64,000 nt of DNA from positions 124,001-188,000 of the forward strand of contig JANNSJ010000013.1 of NCBI GenBank assembly GCA_031402435.1, given 5' to 3'. The notes beneath the pieces were generated by a model, which saw nothing but the letters and a program-made list of their open reading frames with translations, made no database searches and was not told the origin of the DNA. Below are positions 41,429 through 51,105 of the stretch, in pieces (the first letter of the stretch is position 1; every line of letters starts with the position of its first letter). The position numbers and the translations under genes were made by a program. Source of the DNA: UBA11986 sp031402435. GTDB lineage: Bacteria > Bacteroidota > Ignavibacteria > UBA10030 > UBA6906.

Positions 41429-42307
41429 TTATTTTAGAAAGACCATCTTCTTCGTCGCTGCAAAGGGTGTTGCTTGTGCATCAACAGAAGGCTGAACATT
41501 CAATCGGTACAAATAAACACCGCTTGACAGCACCCTACCTTCACCTGCAACGAATCTCGCTTCGTGGACACCGGCATCCATACGCTCATCCACCAGCTCT
41601 CCCACTTCCCTTCCCGCCACATCATACACAATCAGAGAAGCCTGACCAGCCACCGGCATTGCGAACCGAATCACCGTGCTTGGATTGAACGGGTTGGGGT
41701 AGTTCTGTGCGAGAAGGAATGATTGAACCCTGGGTTGTTCGGGAACGTCCACTGAGTTTGTAACCCGCACCAGGAAGTTCGGGGCGAAGCTCCAATAATC
41801 TCCGTCAGGGCTGCCATTCAGGTTTACGCTGTTCCCATTCGCATACAATGTATCCACCACATCAACAGTCAGCGGAGCCCTGTAGTAAAACGACCAGGAA
41901 ATTGTATCATGACCATTAGCAAGTCTGGGTTCGACTTGTGTCAGTTCGGAAGTGGAGGTATCATTGGGTGTCTGCAAGTACATTGCGCTGCTGTCAGTGA
42001 TGCCAAGCTCTCCCAGGAAAGCAGCAACATCAAATCCAGCCGCAACACTTGACTCCTTCGAGACCGAGATAGTATACAGGGCCTGGTAGCCCGCACGCAG
42101 TGTCTCCGGCCCGGTTATCCAAACCCGGGTCCGCGCACTTGCGCTATCCTTGTCGTTGTGACAAAAACAACCGGATGCGCCGGAAAACTGGTTTGCGCCA
42201 GGCTTCTTTGTCACTCCAACCATACCGGTTTGATACAGGAGATTGAACCCGCAAAACAATCCTGCCAAAAGAAAAAGTATGACACCAGTATCCCTCGAAC
42301 TCATCAT
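41429..42307 (-). CDS. T9SS-exported protein with choice-of-anchor V domain
   Basis: 292 aa. Signal anchor at the N-terminus, then GASGCFCHND near residue 45, a beta-sandwich (TRVWITGPETLRAGYQALYTISVS) and a complete T9SS type A domain (NYPNPFNPST, LIVYDVAGREV, SSGVYLYRL, TKKMVFLK). The order matches what is called a choice-of-anchor V protein. The short CxCH motif lies where relatives have CxxCH, so covalent haem is doubtful. GGAG lies close before the two adjacent ATGs (42307, 42304). Confidence 0.83.
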   Translation of the reverse strand: MMSSRDTGVILFLLAGLFCGFNLLYQTGMVGVTKKPGANQFSGASGCFCHNDKDSASARTRVWITGPETLRAGYQALYTISVSKESSVAAGFDVAAFLGELGITDSSAMYLQTPNDTSTSELTQVEPRLANGHDTISWSFYYRAPLTVDVVDTLYANGNSVNLNGSPDGDYWSFAPNFLVRVTNSVDVPEQPRVQSFLLAQNYPNPFNPSTVIRFAMPVAGQASLIVYDVAGREVGELVDERMDAGVHEARFVAGEGRVLSSGVYLYRLNVQPSVDAQATPFAATKKMVFLK

Positions 42308-42466
42308 CTCTCCAGAGGTGTCTCAACAAATATGCAGCGACTGAAGTCGTAAACTGATTGATGCTCAACAAGAAAATGAAAGTTCGGTTCAAGAGCAACA
42401 CTCCGGCAAGAAGTGAAAGTCACAACTCCGCTACACTCTCATTTCAAAAGAAGCATTTTCCTGTTC

Positions 42467-42631
42467 TCAACATATTCGCCTGCACCCATCAAAAGAATGG
42501 AAGATGTTACCATTCTTTCCGACAGCCCATACATCGACACCATTCGGAGAATGGACGCTCATGAATCCCTGTCCGAATGTTAACGTGGTCGAAACAAGTG
42601 CCAGAAGAATAATGCCAGGGAGTCTTTTCAT
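42467..42631 (-). pseudogene. Truncated N-terminal copy of the propeller protein
   Basis: 54 codons from ATG 42631: a signal peptide (MKRLPGIILLALVSTTLTFG) then GFMSVHSPNGVDVWAVG and NIFHSFDG, stopping at 42467. The stretch is nearly identical to the start of the 1017-aa protein next door (GFYSVHSPNGVDVWAVG, IFHSFDAG). So it is a leftover of a third tandem copy. The rest is missing; the 475-nt region 42308-42779 holds nothing else but the palindrome at 42748. Confidence 0.8.
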
Positions 42632-42747
42632 TGAAGTGCCCTTCAATGCGTGAGCGTTTATTGATTGTATGAAACAGTGAAGGCCGGGAAAAGCAACAGC
42701 GCTTCTCTCAGCCTTCACATTCTTTCGTCAGCGACTGTCAAAGAGCC

Positions 42748-42769
42748 GTAGGTCGGACTGAGCCGACCG
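42748..42769. repeat. CGTAGGTCGGAC palindromic motif
   Basis: CGTAGGTCGGAC (42748-42759) runs into GAGCCGACC, forming a GGTCGG/CCGACC hairpin just downstream of the propeller gene. The same 12-nt motif occurs, inverted, at 20311-20322 downstream of the ferredoxin gene. It is likely a dispersed intergenic repeat. It may help end transcription, but there is no good T-run. Confidence 0.5.
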
Positions 42770-42779
42770 CGGCGCTATC

Positions 42780-45700
42780 TTACTTCATCAACAACATTTT
42801 CTTGATTTCAACAAACTCACCGGCTCTGAGGCTGTAATAATAAATACCGCTGGAGAGCGCCGCACCTTTATTGTCGGTTGCAGCAAACTGGACTGAATAC
42901 CGTCCGGCAGGCTGGTTCTGATCCAATAACCGAACAACTTCCTGTCCAAGAGCGTTGTAAACTGTCAGGATTACGTGGCCGTCATGTGGCAAGCCGTAGG
43001 TGATTTGCGTCGTCGGGTTGAATGGGTTCGGATAGTTCTGAACAAGTTCATATGTTGTCGGGATCCCGCCAAGTTCAACCACAAATGTTGCCGGTTCGAT
43101 AGTGAACGGGTCGTTGCTCTCATCAAGAATTGCAGCGTCGGCTGCATTCACGATGCGCACATACGCATCGCCAGGAGAATTCGGAACCGTCCATGCGTAC
43201 GAACCCGACGCCGCTGGAACATTGATTGCAATCGGAACCCATGTGCTGCCAGTAAGGAGTTTGTACAGCACATTGACTTCGGTGACCAGTGTTGATGACC
43301 ACATGATGTTGTGTACAGTTCCGACTCTCCAAACTTCACCGCCGTTGGGAGCCACGACCGATACTGCGGCAACAAGCGCACCGGTACCGCTGAGCGCAAC
43401 ATTGGTCGGTCCGCCAACAGCATTGCTATTGATACGAAGCGTATCCGTGTAACTCTGGAGGGCTGTCGGCGAGAATGTCACCGATAGTGTGTCCGATGCG
43501 CCAGCGACAATGGTAAACGATGAACGCGAGGGAATGAAACGAGACGTGCCGGTAGTGACGCTTGTAATCACCAAAGGTCCTGTGCCTGGGTTACTAATAC
43601 GGAGAGTATCGACCCGCATATTGCCCACACCGACATTACCAAAGGAAAGAGAGGATTGTGTTGTAGCGTTGGCGACAGTAATTGAGAAGTTAGCATGACT
43701 GCTATCCACCGGAGACGCATCGGCTACGTCGCTCACACGAACACGGGCCTGCGTTGTTGGATCGTTCGGTACCGTCCATGCATAGGTGCCGAGTGAGCCT
43801 TGAACGCTTGGTGCTATTGTTTGCCAGGGTGCTGATGGACCGGTCTTGTACTCAATCTTGACGTTGACTATATTTCCTGCCGACCACGTAATGTTTCGGA
43901 CTGAATTGTACGACCAGTTCTCTCCACCGCTTGGCGAAATGAGCGTGAGAACTTGAGCATTGGACGAGGGTACGGTATAGGTGATATTGTACTTCCAGAT
44001 CGCACCGGTTTGGTGAACAAGGAAAGTTGAACGGTCATAACAAAGCATTCCAGAATTGGAGCCGCTTAATGACGATGACGAAAAGCTCACTCCTGCGTTT
44101 GTCGAAAGATATGAGGTCCCGCCTCCATACACTCCGTACATCACCACGTTGGGATCATCCTTGGCTATGTCTGTACCCCACGATGAACCAGTTGGTGCGA
44201 TACTAGTCCAGGTCAAACCTGAGTTCGTGCTCTTCGTAACACTCGTTGAGCTCCAAGCAGTTGCAAAGGCATACGTGTTTCGAAGTCTGGAGACAGCAAT
44301 CATCGGAATCTCAGACGAGGTGCTCGAATAGATTGATGTCCAAGTACTTCCGTAATTTGTTGACCGCCACATTTGGGCGCTTCCGGATCCTGTCGTCCCA
44401 TCACCAACGTACCAGACATTTGAATTGCCGGGGACGATCGCGATGTCACATGGACTTCGGAAACTTGTGCGAGCAAGAGTATCCCACGAGGCGCCGAAAT
44501 CTCTTGAGAAATACAGAACGCCATCCGGACCACTGCCTGTCCCTTCGGCCGCGAATATGACATTACTAGGGCTGTCGGGATCAATTTCAAGAGGCATACC
44601 GTAACTTGTAAAGTTCCTTGCAAGCACGGATGTCCATGTCACACCTGCATTGGTGCTGCGCTTTACTCCTTTGGGTGATCCCGAAGTTGCAGCAAGCCAG
44701 ATGTTTGAATCTGTCGGTGATATTAAGAATGACCATTGCGAACCACCTCCGGCAGTTTTTCCGGAAGCCGTTGACCAAGTTTCACCGCGGTCATTGCTCA
44801 CATAAATCACATTTCCACCCGCCACAAAAATGCGATTCTTGTTAAACGGATCAATCACAAAAGTATTGCCAATGGAACTGATGCTGATCTTATTCGACCA
44901 TTGGTAGTTGACAGTTGTTCCCTGCGGAAGCTGCCATGTTGCCCCGGCATCGGTGGTACGGAGAACTGCGTTGTTCTTTTCACTGCATGCCCATCCATTT
45001 GTTGCGGTGTAGAAGAATACATCATTTAGCTTTGCGTGCATCTGATGAGTTCCATAGCTGTATGTTGCTCCGCCATCGGCAGAGTTGCGGATGAATCCTC
45101 CGCCGCCGATGAAGTACGCATTCGTCGGTGACAAGGCAAACACGCCATCCACATCAACATTCGAATCGGTTTTGAAGTCCAACAAATTCCATGTCGTACC
45201 ACCGTTGGTGCTCTTGTAGCAGAAACCATCGGTACCCGTTACAAACACTGTCTGACCGGAGACACTCACAGAGAGAATATTTTTTGACCATCCGACCTGT
45301 GCAATACTTGTCCATGATTCACCGGCATCAGTCGTTTTGAGCAGCGTCCCTGCTGTTCCAGCAGCATACGCAGTCTGAGGATCAGAAAACGTGAGCGCAT
45401 TCAGTTGCTGGGAGGTGTTTGAAACCTTCGATGTCCAGTTGGAACCCTTATCCGTCGTCTTGACGATAACACCACCGTTACCTGCAGTCAACCCCATCTG
45501 TCCATTTGCGAAAGCAACAGACCGAAGAGAGGCTCCTCCTGCAAGCGTCTGATTGGACCAAGAACCTCCACCATCAGTTGAAATGAAGCACACACCGTTA
45601 TCCCCTACCATCCACACGTCAGTGCCCATAGAGTAGACTGACCGCAATGCTGCCGTCCCCAGTGTGGAGTTCGTCCATGTCACTCCAGCATCGAACGAAT

Positions 45701-45833
45701 GGAATATCGTTCCGCTATTCCCTACTGCCCATACGTCAACACCGTTGGGAGAGTGGACACTGTAGAAACCAGCACCGAATACCGGCATCGCAAAAGCACC
45801 AAGTATAGCAAGGCATACCAATGCATTCTTCAT
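42780..45833 (-). CDS. Giant YCF48/BNR-type beta-propeller, T9SS-exported
   Basis: 1017 aa from ATG 45833 (GGAG upstream). Signal peptide ending VFGAG, then many photosystem-assembly/BNR-type blades (VHSPNGVDVWAVGNSGTIFHS and W-T-x-GWxxG-like repeats) to about residue 630. A GGENWSYNSVRNITW Ig-like domain, a DUF1573-like FGNVGVGNMRVDTL domain and a second GGEVWRVGTVHNIMW domain follow. Last comes a T9SS type A sorting signal (NYPNPFNPTTQ, KKMLLMK). It is a paralogue of the protein at 48160, likely from tandem duplication. Confidence 0.87.
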   Translation of the reverse strand: MKNALVCLAILGAFAMPVFGAGFYSVHSPNGVDVWAVGNSGTIFHSFDAGVTWTNSTLGTAALRSVYSMGTDVWMVGDNGVCFISTDGGGSWSNQTLAGGASLRSVAFANGQMGLTAGNGGVIVKTTDKGSNWTSKVSNTSQQLNALTFSDPQTAYAAGTAGTLLKTTDAGESWTSIAQVGWSKNILSVSVSGQTVFVTGTDGFCYKSTNGGTTWNLLDFKTDSNVDVDGVFALSPTNAYFIGGGGFIRNSADGGATYSYGTHQMHAKLNDVFFYTATNGWACSEKNNAVLRTTDAGATWQLPQGTTVNYQWSNKISISSIGNTFVIDPFNKNRIFVAGGNVIYVSNDRGETWSTASGKTAGGGSQWSFLISPTDSNIWLAATSGSPKGVKRSTNAGVTWTSVLARNFTSYGMPLEIDPDSPSNVIFAAEGTGSGPDGVLYFSRDFGASWDTLARTSFRSPCDIAIVPGNSNVWYVGDGTTGSGSAQMWRSTNYGSTWTSIYSSTSSEIPMIAVSRLRNTYAFATAWSSTSVTKSTNSGLTWTSIAPTGSSWGTDIAKDDPNVVMYGVYGGGTSYLSTNAGVSFSSSSLSGSNSGMLCYDRSTFLVHQTGAIWKYNITYTVPSSNAQVLTLISPSGGENWSYNSVRNITWSAGNIVNVKIEYKTGPSAPWQTIAPSVQGSLGTYAWTVPNDPTTQARVRVSDVADASPVDSSHANFSITVANATTQSSLSFGNVGVGNMRVDTLRISNPGTGPLVITSVTTGTSRFIPSRSSFTIVAGASDTLSVTFSPTALQSYTDTLRINSNAVGGPTNVALSGTGALVAAVSVVAPNGGEVWRVGTVHNIMWSSTLVTEVNVLYKLLTGSTWVPIAINVPAASGSYAWTVPNSPGDAYVRIVNAADAAILDESNDPFTIEPATFVVELGGIPTTYELVQNYPNPFNPTTQITYGLPHDGHVILTVYNALGQEVVRLLDQNQPAGRYSVQFAATDNKGAALSSGIYYYSLRAGEFVEIKKMLLMK

Positions 45834-45865
45834 ACTTCTCCTCGAAATAATGGAAATGAAATGTG

Positions 45866-48016
45866 TCAATGAATTCGTGCTATCGTTTCTATCTCAGCCA
45901 ATCCGGTGACGCGCCGGTGAAAGATGGTACCAGTGAATTGTTTTACAGTAATCTTTACTGAATCAATTCGCGTGCGGGGGATGGAGATACTTGTACCTTC
46001 AGGTCGGATTCTGCCTGTAGATTTGATACGTCTGACTTCACTAGAGTTGTAATATAAAAGAATTTCTGAATCTTGCACGCGAATACTTGTCCCTGCCTCA
46101 GAATTAGGAGAAATCCCATGGAGGATAATCTCCCTTACTTCGATCGGGGTATCCCACGTCAGGGAAATCGAAGCTCCATCGCCTTCATTTGCGACCCAAA
46201 TCACTGAATCTCCACCCGTTTTGGCCTGCCTATCGACAACTCGCTGCGGAACAAAGGCCCTCCCTTGAGCATCAACGGAAAATGATGACGATGAAACCCT
46301 TGCTGAGGTAGCTGCATTAAACCACTCGGCAACTGTTCCATTCACAGGAACGGTGAGCATTGAATGCCCGGCATGACACCCAACGCATTTCGTTCCTCCG
46401 CCAATTCGTTCATAGTTCATTCCTGTTACATGAGCAAACTCCCCTCTGGGGTTTTGAAGAACCATACCGCTACTATCGACAACCTGTTCAAAGAGTGGAA
46501 CGTCAGCTGGCACGTCCGGCTCATGCACTCCGCCCCCCTGAAGGACATCAACTGTTTTGATGAGGATCGAGGGATCGGGAGAGAGCGGATTCTGGCGCTG
46601 AGAATTCAAAAAAAACCTGATCTTCGCTCCGGTTGTAATACGCGGTGCATCGGGCATAGGCTCATCGACAGCGCCATTCGTGAAAATATTCATACAGTCG
46701 AATCGGAAAGCATCGTTGATGTAGTACGTGCCCGGATCCTGAGTTGGAGGCAACTCAGAGAGAATCGTTGGATACTCGTCTTTCAACATGGGTGGAACAC
46801 GTTGCCGTTGCACAAGTTGCGGTTCAAGTTCAAGCGTCCCAGGTAGATCAATCACCTTCTGAATGTTTCTCCCGTCAATGGTACATGCATATACACCATA
46901 GTCATTGCCATCGGTGGAGTAAGAGAAGAGAAGCGAATTCCTCGCAAGTTGAACAGGGTCTGTCGCGAACGGCGGCGCCGCACCCGGCACATGCCTCAAC
47001 GACTCGTCCGATTTCACACCGACAACATAATGTTCGTAGTCCATTCCCTGTTTGAACCAACGTATGCCCGTGCCTCCTATCGCCGGAGTTAGGGAAGTAT
47101 GCGGACTAAATGTGCTGAGCAGTCTGCCATCAGACATTACCGATGGTTTGTAGGTTTGTGTTCCATACCGTGTCCGCGCAAATCCTGCATAGAGCTTCAG
47201 CATATTTCCATCAGGGTTCGCCGACATCGCATGCCAGATGTTTCCAATATCCGTGGTAAGGGCAAGTCGATCTTCCCGCGAAAGCCCTTCTCTCGTCATG
47301 TTGCTTGGTCGATCCACATTGACCCACCATCTTGCGAACACAATCCTGCCGGTCAACGGATCGATCGTCGGTTCTTCGCCTCCGTTGCGCTCAGAGGTGA
47401 TGCGATGCAGTTCCTTGCCATCCGGCTTCATGACAAACAGATTACTCGTAAGAACCTGATCAATGCTTGCCATTGAGGGATGTCGCGTACTCGCAAAAAC
47501 GATTCTGCCGTCCGGCAACCAGCACGGATCGAAATCATCGTACCTCGCAAACGCAGAAGCAGCAGCACCGAACTGTGAGAGATCGAGTTTACGATCAGTG
47601 TGGGTGAGTTGAGCAAAACCATTACCATCCACTCGAATGCGGTATATCCTCCAATTGCTATCCGGATGCACAACACCCGAGAACACAATGACCCTCCCGT
47701 CCCATGAAACGCTCGGATCAGCAACGTCATACAGCCGGTCATTCCCAACGAGTGTTCTTGTCGTGCCCTTTGCGCTGCGCATCAGCAGTTTACCACCGAC
47801 AATCGTCGTCCTGAATTGTGGGCCAAACCCGGGAATGGCACCGGCACTTCGCAGATCAGAGGCAGGGATTAGATTGCGTGAGACGAAGACCATTGGAGGA
47901 ATAACAAGCGGACGAACCTGTTGTACTTTCCTTTCACTGAAAGCAATCCCATGCGGTACAAACACAGCGAAGAGAACGCTGATCGTGAACAGAGCTTTGA
48001 GCGAGGAATCCCTCAT
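45866..48016 (-). CDS. HzsA-like secreted monohaem protein
   Basis: 716 aa from ATG 48016, with signal peptide. PD40-type propeller blades (ADPSVSWDGRVIVFSG, FDPCWLPDGRIVFAS, DEEPTIDP-like) fill the first half; hydrazine-synthase-alpha-like sequences share this layout, but synthase activity is not implied. One CxxCH site, CVGCHAGH, lies near residue 570, then a lectin/F5-8C-like C-terminus. No T9SS tail, so export is by another route or it stays periplasmic. It is enclosed by two paralogous propeller genes, 32 nt from one and 143 nt from the other, suggesting joint function. Confidence 0.8.
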   Translation of the reverse strand: MRDSSLKALFTISVLFAVFVPHGIAFSERKVQQVRPLVIPPMVFVSRNLIPASDLRSAGAIPGFGPQFRTTIVGGKLLMRSAKGTTRTLVGNDRLYDVADPSVSWDGRVIVFSGVVHPDSNWRIYRIRVDGNGFAQLTHTDRKLDLSQFGAAASAFARYDDFDPCWLPDGRIVFASTRHPSMASIDQVLTSNLFVMKPDGKELHRITSERNGGEEPTIDPLTGRIVFARWWVNVDRPSNMTREGLSREDRLALTTDIGNIWHAMSANPDGNMLKLYAGFARTRYGTQTYKPSVMSDGRLLSTFSPHTSLTPAIGGTGIRWFKQGMDYEHYVVGVKSDESLRHVPGAAPPFATDPVQLARNSLLFSYSTDGNDYGVYACTIDGRNIQKVIDLPGTLELEPQLVQRQRVPPMLKDEYPTILSELPPTQDPGTYYINDAFRFDCMNIFTNGAVDEPMPDAPRITTGAKIRFFLNSQRQNPLSPDPSILIKTVDVLQGGGVHEPDVPADVPLFEQVVDSSGMVLQNPRGEFAHVTGMNYERIGGGTKCVGCHAGHSMLTVPVNGTVAEWFNAATSARVSSSSFSVDAQGRAFVPQRVVDRQAKTGGDSVIWVANEGDGASISLTWDTPIEVREIILHGISPNSEAGTSIRVQDSEILLYYNSSEVRRIKSTGRIRPEGTSISIPRTRIDSVKITVKQFTGTIFHRRVTGLAEIETIARIH

Positions 48017-48159
48017 CGTAACAATGCTACCTGGAGAACAAGTCCGTGGTGGGTGTGTTTTAATCGTTCCAAAGATACCGATTCTCCTTTTGAAAACAAA
48101 GAGGCTGCACTGCAAATCAATCTCTCATCAACAGGTGGATAAAAATCCAACATCCGCGT

Positions 48160-50910
48160 TTACTTCATCAACACCATGCGCTTCACCACACTGTACGACT
48201 CCGTCTTCAATCGATAGAAGTACAATCCGCTCGGAATACCTTCCCCGTTGAACAGTACACTATGGCGTCCGGGCAACAGAATTTCATTTACCAGAGTAGC
48301 AACATGTTCCCCAAGCATGTTGAAGATTTCAACACTCACATGACCGGCAACGGGGACATCATATCCTATCGTTGTTGACGGATTAAATGGATTCGGATAG
48401 TTTTGATATACCGCGAATACCGATGGAATCTCCCGCTCATTCACACCGGTGAGCATTGCAACAAGCACCCCATCGCTGTACCATGTAGAGCCGTCAAGAT
48501 CTATTTGCTTCAGACGATAGAATGCCTCCACAGGAGGATTGATGACAGTGAATTGATAAACATGAGGAACATTGGTCGTGCCGTGTCCGGGCACGAAGCC
48601 ATTCGGCACAGAAAAGTAATGGAGAGAATCTTGCACACTGGTTTGAATTTCGAAACCGTAATTATTTAATTCAGAAAGTGTGCTCCAATCAAGAACCACG
48701 GTATTGTTTACTGCACGAGCAGAAAATCCGAGAAGTTGAATTGGCAGGGCGCCTTCTATCGTAAAGACATTGGTGCTTGAATCGAACGGGGCTGAGTCGG
48801 TCGCATCACCAACACGGATACGGACTTGTGTTGATGAAACATAGGGGCATGCCCACGGATAGCTGCCTGTGGTAGCCGGCGTGCTCGCCGTTATGAGTTG
48901 CCACGCACCTCCCGGTGACGTGGTATATTCCAACTTGACGTTGGAAATATTTGAAACGCTCCATGTCACGTTGTACGTCGTCCCACCCTGCCATGTCTGA
49001 CCGCCATCCGGAGAAATAAGGCTGACGGTTTGCGCGTTGTTCGTTGGGACGGTATACGTTATGACATACTTCCAAACCCCATTGCTGGCTTGATGAACAA
49101 GAAACGTACCGCGGTCATAACACAACAGCCCGCCATTTGAACCAGTCAAAGATGTTGAAATGAACGAAGCCCCCGCATTGGTCGAGAGATAGGACGTGGA
49201 TCCTCCATAGACTCCATACATGATAACGTTGGGATCGTCCTTCGCAACATCGGCTCCCCATGTGGAGCCTGTTGTTGCGACAGATGGCCACGAGACGCCA
49301 AGATTGGAGGTCTTCGTTACTCCACCGGACCCCCATGCCGTTGCAAATGCCTCGGTATTCCGATGCCGTGAAATCCCAATCATGGGTATCTCAGAACCGG
49401 TCGTGGTGTAGATTGAACTCCAGTTCAACCCGCTGTTTGTCGAACGCCACATCTGCCCCTGACCGCTCCCGGTGACGCCATCTCCCACATACATAATCGA
49501 TGTGCTTTCCGGAACAACAACAATGTCACATGGACTCCGGAAGCTTGTATTCGCCCATGTATTCCAGGTTACTCCAAAGTCCGTTGATCGGTATACAATG
49601 CCATTTGCTCCCGATGTTCCATCCGGTGCAAAGAACACCGTGTCGGGATGATCGGGATCCATTTCGAGCGGCATGCCATAGCTTGAAAAAGGTCCAGACC
49701 GTACGGACGTCCAGGTCACGCCTCTGTCCGTGCTGCGTTTGACTCCTTCGGGTGAGCCCGTGCTGGCAACGAGCCAGACATTTGAATCCTTTGGCGAGAT
49801 GTAGAATGAATGTTGTGCGCCGCCTCCCGCAGTCTTGCCGGATTGCAATGCCCAGGTATCACCTCTATTTGCACTCAAGTAGATTGCGTTCGACATCGCG
49901 ACAAAGATGCGATCACGATTCCAGGGATCAATGACGAATGTATTGCCGATCGAACTACCGCTAAACTTCTGTACCCATGAGTATCCCACTGTTGTTCCTG
50001 TGGGCAGTGACCATGTCGTACCACCATCCGTTGTTCGCAATACAGCACTGTTTTTCCTGCTGCACGCCCAACCCTTGTTAGCATCATAGAAGTGGAGATC
50101 ATACAGATCCGCAAGCATTGGATTAAGTTGGAAGGAATATGTTACCGCAACATCAGTCGTTTTGCGGATGAAGCCACCCCCTCCGCAGAAGTACGCAGTC
50201 GTCCCGCCCGTTGCCACGACATCATTAATATCCGACTTCGAGTCAATCTTGAAATCTAGCTTCGTCCATGAAGCTCCACCTGTTGTGCTCTTCGCCGCAC
50301 TTGCCTCAGCACCAACAACATACAGCGTGCTTCCGTTGACATCAACTGAGTAGAGATCCTTGACGAGTCCAGGAACGCTGTAAGCGGCCCATGTTGATCC
50401 GCCATTTGTTGTTTGCATGATAGTCCCGCTGCCACCGACGAGCCAGCCATTTGTCGTGGATGTAAATCGAAGAGCTTGGATGTGTTGTGCAGTTGGCGCA
50501 GAAAGGCTTGCCCAGGTTGCGCCTGCATCCGTCGTCTTGAGTAACGTACCGGAGTTCCCGCCGATCCAACCAATTGAATCGGAAGCAAATGCAATGGTGC
50601 GGAGAGTTGTTCCGAGTGCGAGAGTTTGAGATGAGAATGACTCACCGTTGTTGACGCTGCGATAATACGTCCCGCCATCTCCCACAATCCCGACAAATGA
50701 ACTGCGGGCAACCACCGAGCGAAGCAACCCACTACCAAGAGGATAGGTGCCCCACGTAGCGCCTCCGTTGAACGACCGAAAGACATTGCCGGAATCACCG
50801 ACAGCCCACACGTCATTTCCATCCTGCGAGTAAACACGTTGGAAGCCTCTCCCGAATGCTGCCGCAGCAGTCAGGACGACAAACAATAACATGAGCACAA
50901 CTTTCTTCAT
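48160..50910 (-). CDS. Second giant YCF48/BNR-type beta-propeller, T9SS-exported
   Basis: 916 aa from ATG 50910 (GGGGGGA upstream; the frame is open 29 more codons). Signal peptide, then blades highly like those of the protein at 42780 (SYGMPLEMDPDHPDTV, TSFRSPCDIVVVPES, STWGADVAKDDPNV). One GGQTWQGGTTYNVTW domain and a shorter C-terminal region follow, ending in a T9SS domain (NYPNPFNPSTT, VVKRMVLMK). The C-terminal architecture differs from its paralogue: the DUF1573 part is replaced. Probably the first gene of a three-gene unit. Confidence 0.87.
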   Translation of the reverse strand: MKKVVLMLLFVVLTAAAAFGRGFQRVYSQDGNDVWAVGDSGNVFRSFNGGATWGTYPLGSGLLRSVVARSSFVGIVGDGGTYYRSVNNGESFSSQTLALGTTLRTIAFASDSIGWIGGNSGTLLKTTDAGATWASLSAPTAQHIQALRFTSTTNGWLVGGSGTIMQTTNGGSTWAAYSVPGLVKDLYSVDVNGSTLYVVGAEASAAKSTTGGASWTKLDFKIDSKSDINDVVATGGTTAYFCGGGGFIRKTTDVAVTYSFQLNPMLADLYDLHFYDANKGWACSRKNSAVLRTTDGGTTWSLPTGTTVGYSWVQKFSGSSIGNTFVIDPWNRDRIFVAMSNAIYLSANRGDTWALQSGKTAGGGAQHSFYISPKDSNVWLVASTGSPEGVKRSTDRGVTWTSVRSGPFSSYGMPLEMDPDHPDTVFFAPDGTSGANGIVYRSTDFGVTWNTWANTSFRSPCDIVVVPESTSIMYVGDGVTGSGQGQMWRSTNSGLNWSSIYTTTGSEIPMIGISRHRNTEAFATAWGSGGVTKTSNLGVSWPSVATTGSTWGADVAKDDPNVIMYGVYGGSTSYLSTNAGASFISTSLTGSNGGLLCYDRGTFLVHQASNGVWKYVITYTVPTNNAQTVSLISPDGGQTWQGGTTYNVTWSVSNISNVKLEYTTSPGGAWQLITASTPATTGSYPWACPYVSSTQVRIRVGDATDSAPFDSSTNVFTIEGALPIQLLGFSARAVNNTVVLDWSTLSELNNYGFEIQTSVQDSLHYFSVPNGFVPGHGTTNVPHVYQFTVINPPVEAFYRLKQIDLDGSTWYSDGVLVAMLTGVNEREIPSVFAVYQNYPNPFNPSTTIGYDVPVAGHVSVEIFNMLGEHVATLVNEILLPGRHSVLFNGEGIPSGLYFYRLKTESYSVVKRMVLMK

Positions 50911-51052
50911 GAACAATCCCCCCAAGTGGCAACGTGAAATGACGGTAGGTGTGTCCAAGATAGAAAAATTCATAGAAATGTCAACGGGTTCCATCACCCC
51001 GTGTCAGGTGTCAATTGGTAGGATTAATCATGAATATCTCAAATTAGAACGC

Positions 51053-51075
51053 AAAAGGGCGCCCAAAAAGCGCCC
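51053..51075 (-). terminator. Intrinsic terminator of htpX
   Basis: GGGCGC (51057-51062) and GCGCCC (51070-51075) around a 7-nt A-rich loop. On the minus strand TTTT follows. It lies 31 nt beyond the htpX stop. Confidence 0.75.
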
Positions 51076-51105
51076 GTTCATAGTTATTTTCAATCCCAAT
51101 CAGCA

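Noticed and set aside
45866..48016. Hydrazine synthase
   Set aside because: Only the propeller layout and one haem motif are shared; no other anammox gene is present.
42780..50910. CRISPR-like repeats in the propeller genes
   Set aside because: The repeats are codon-phased beta-propeller blades of variable sequence, not short identical repeats with spacers.
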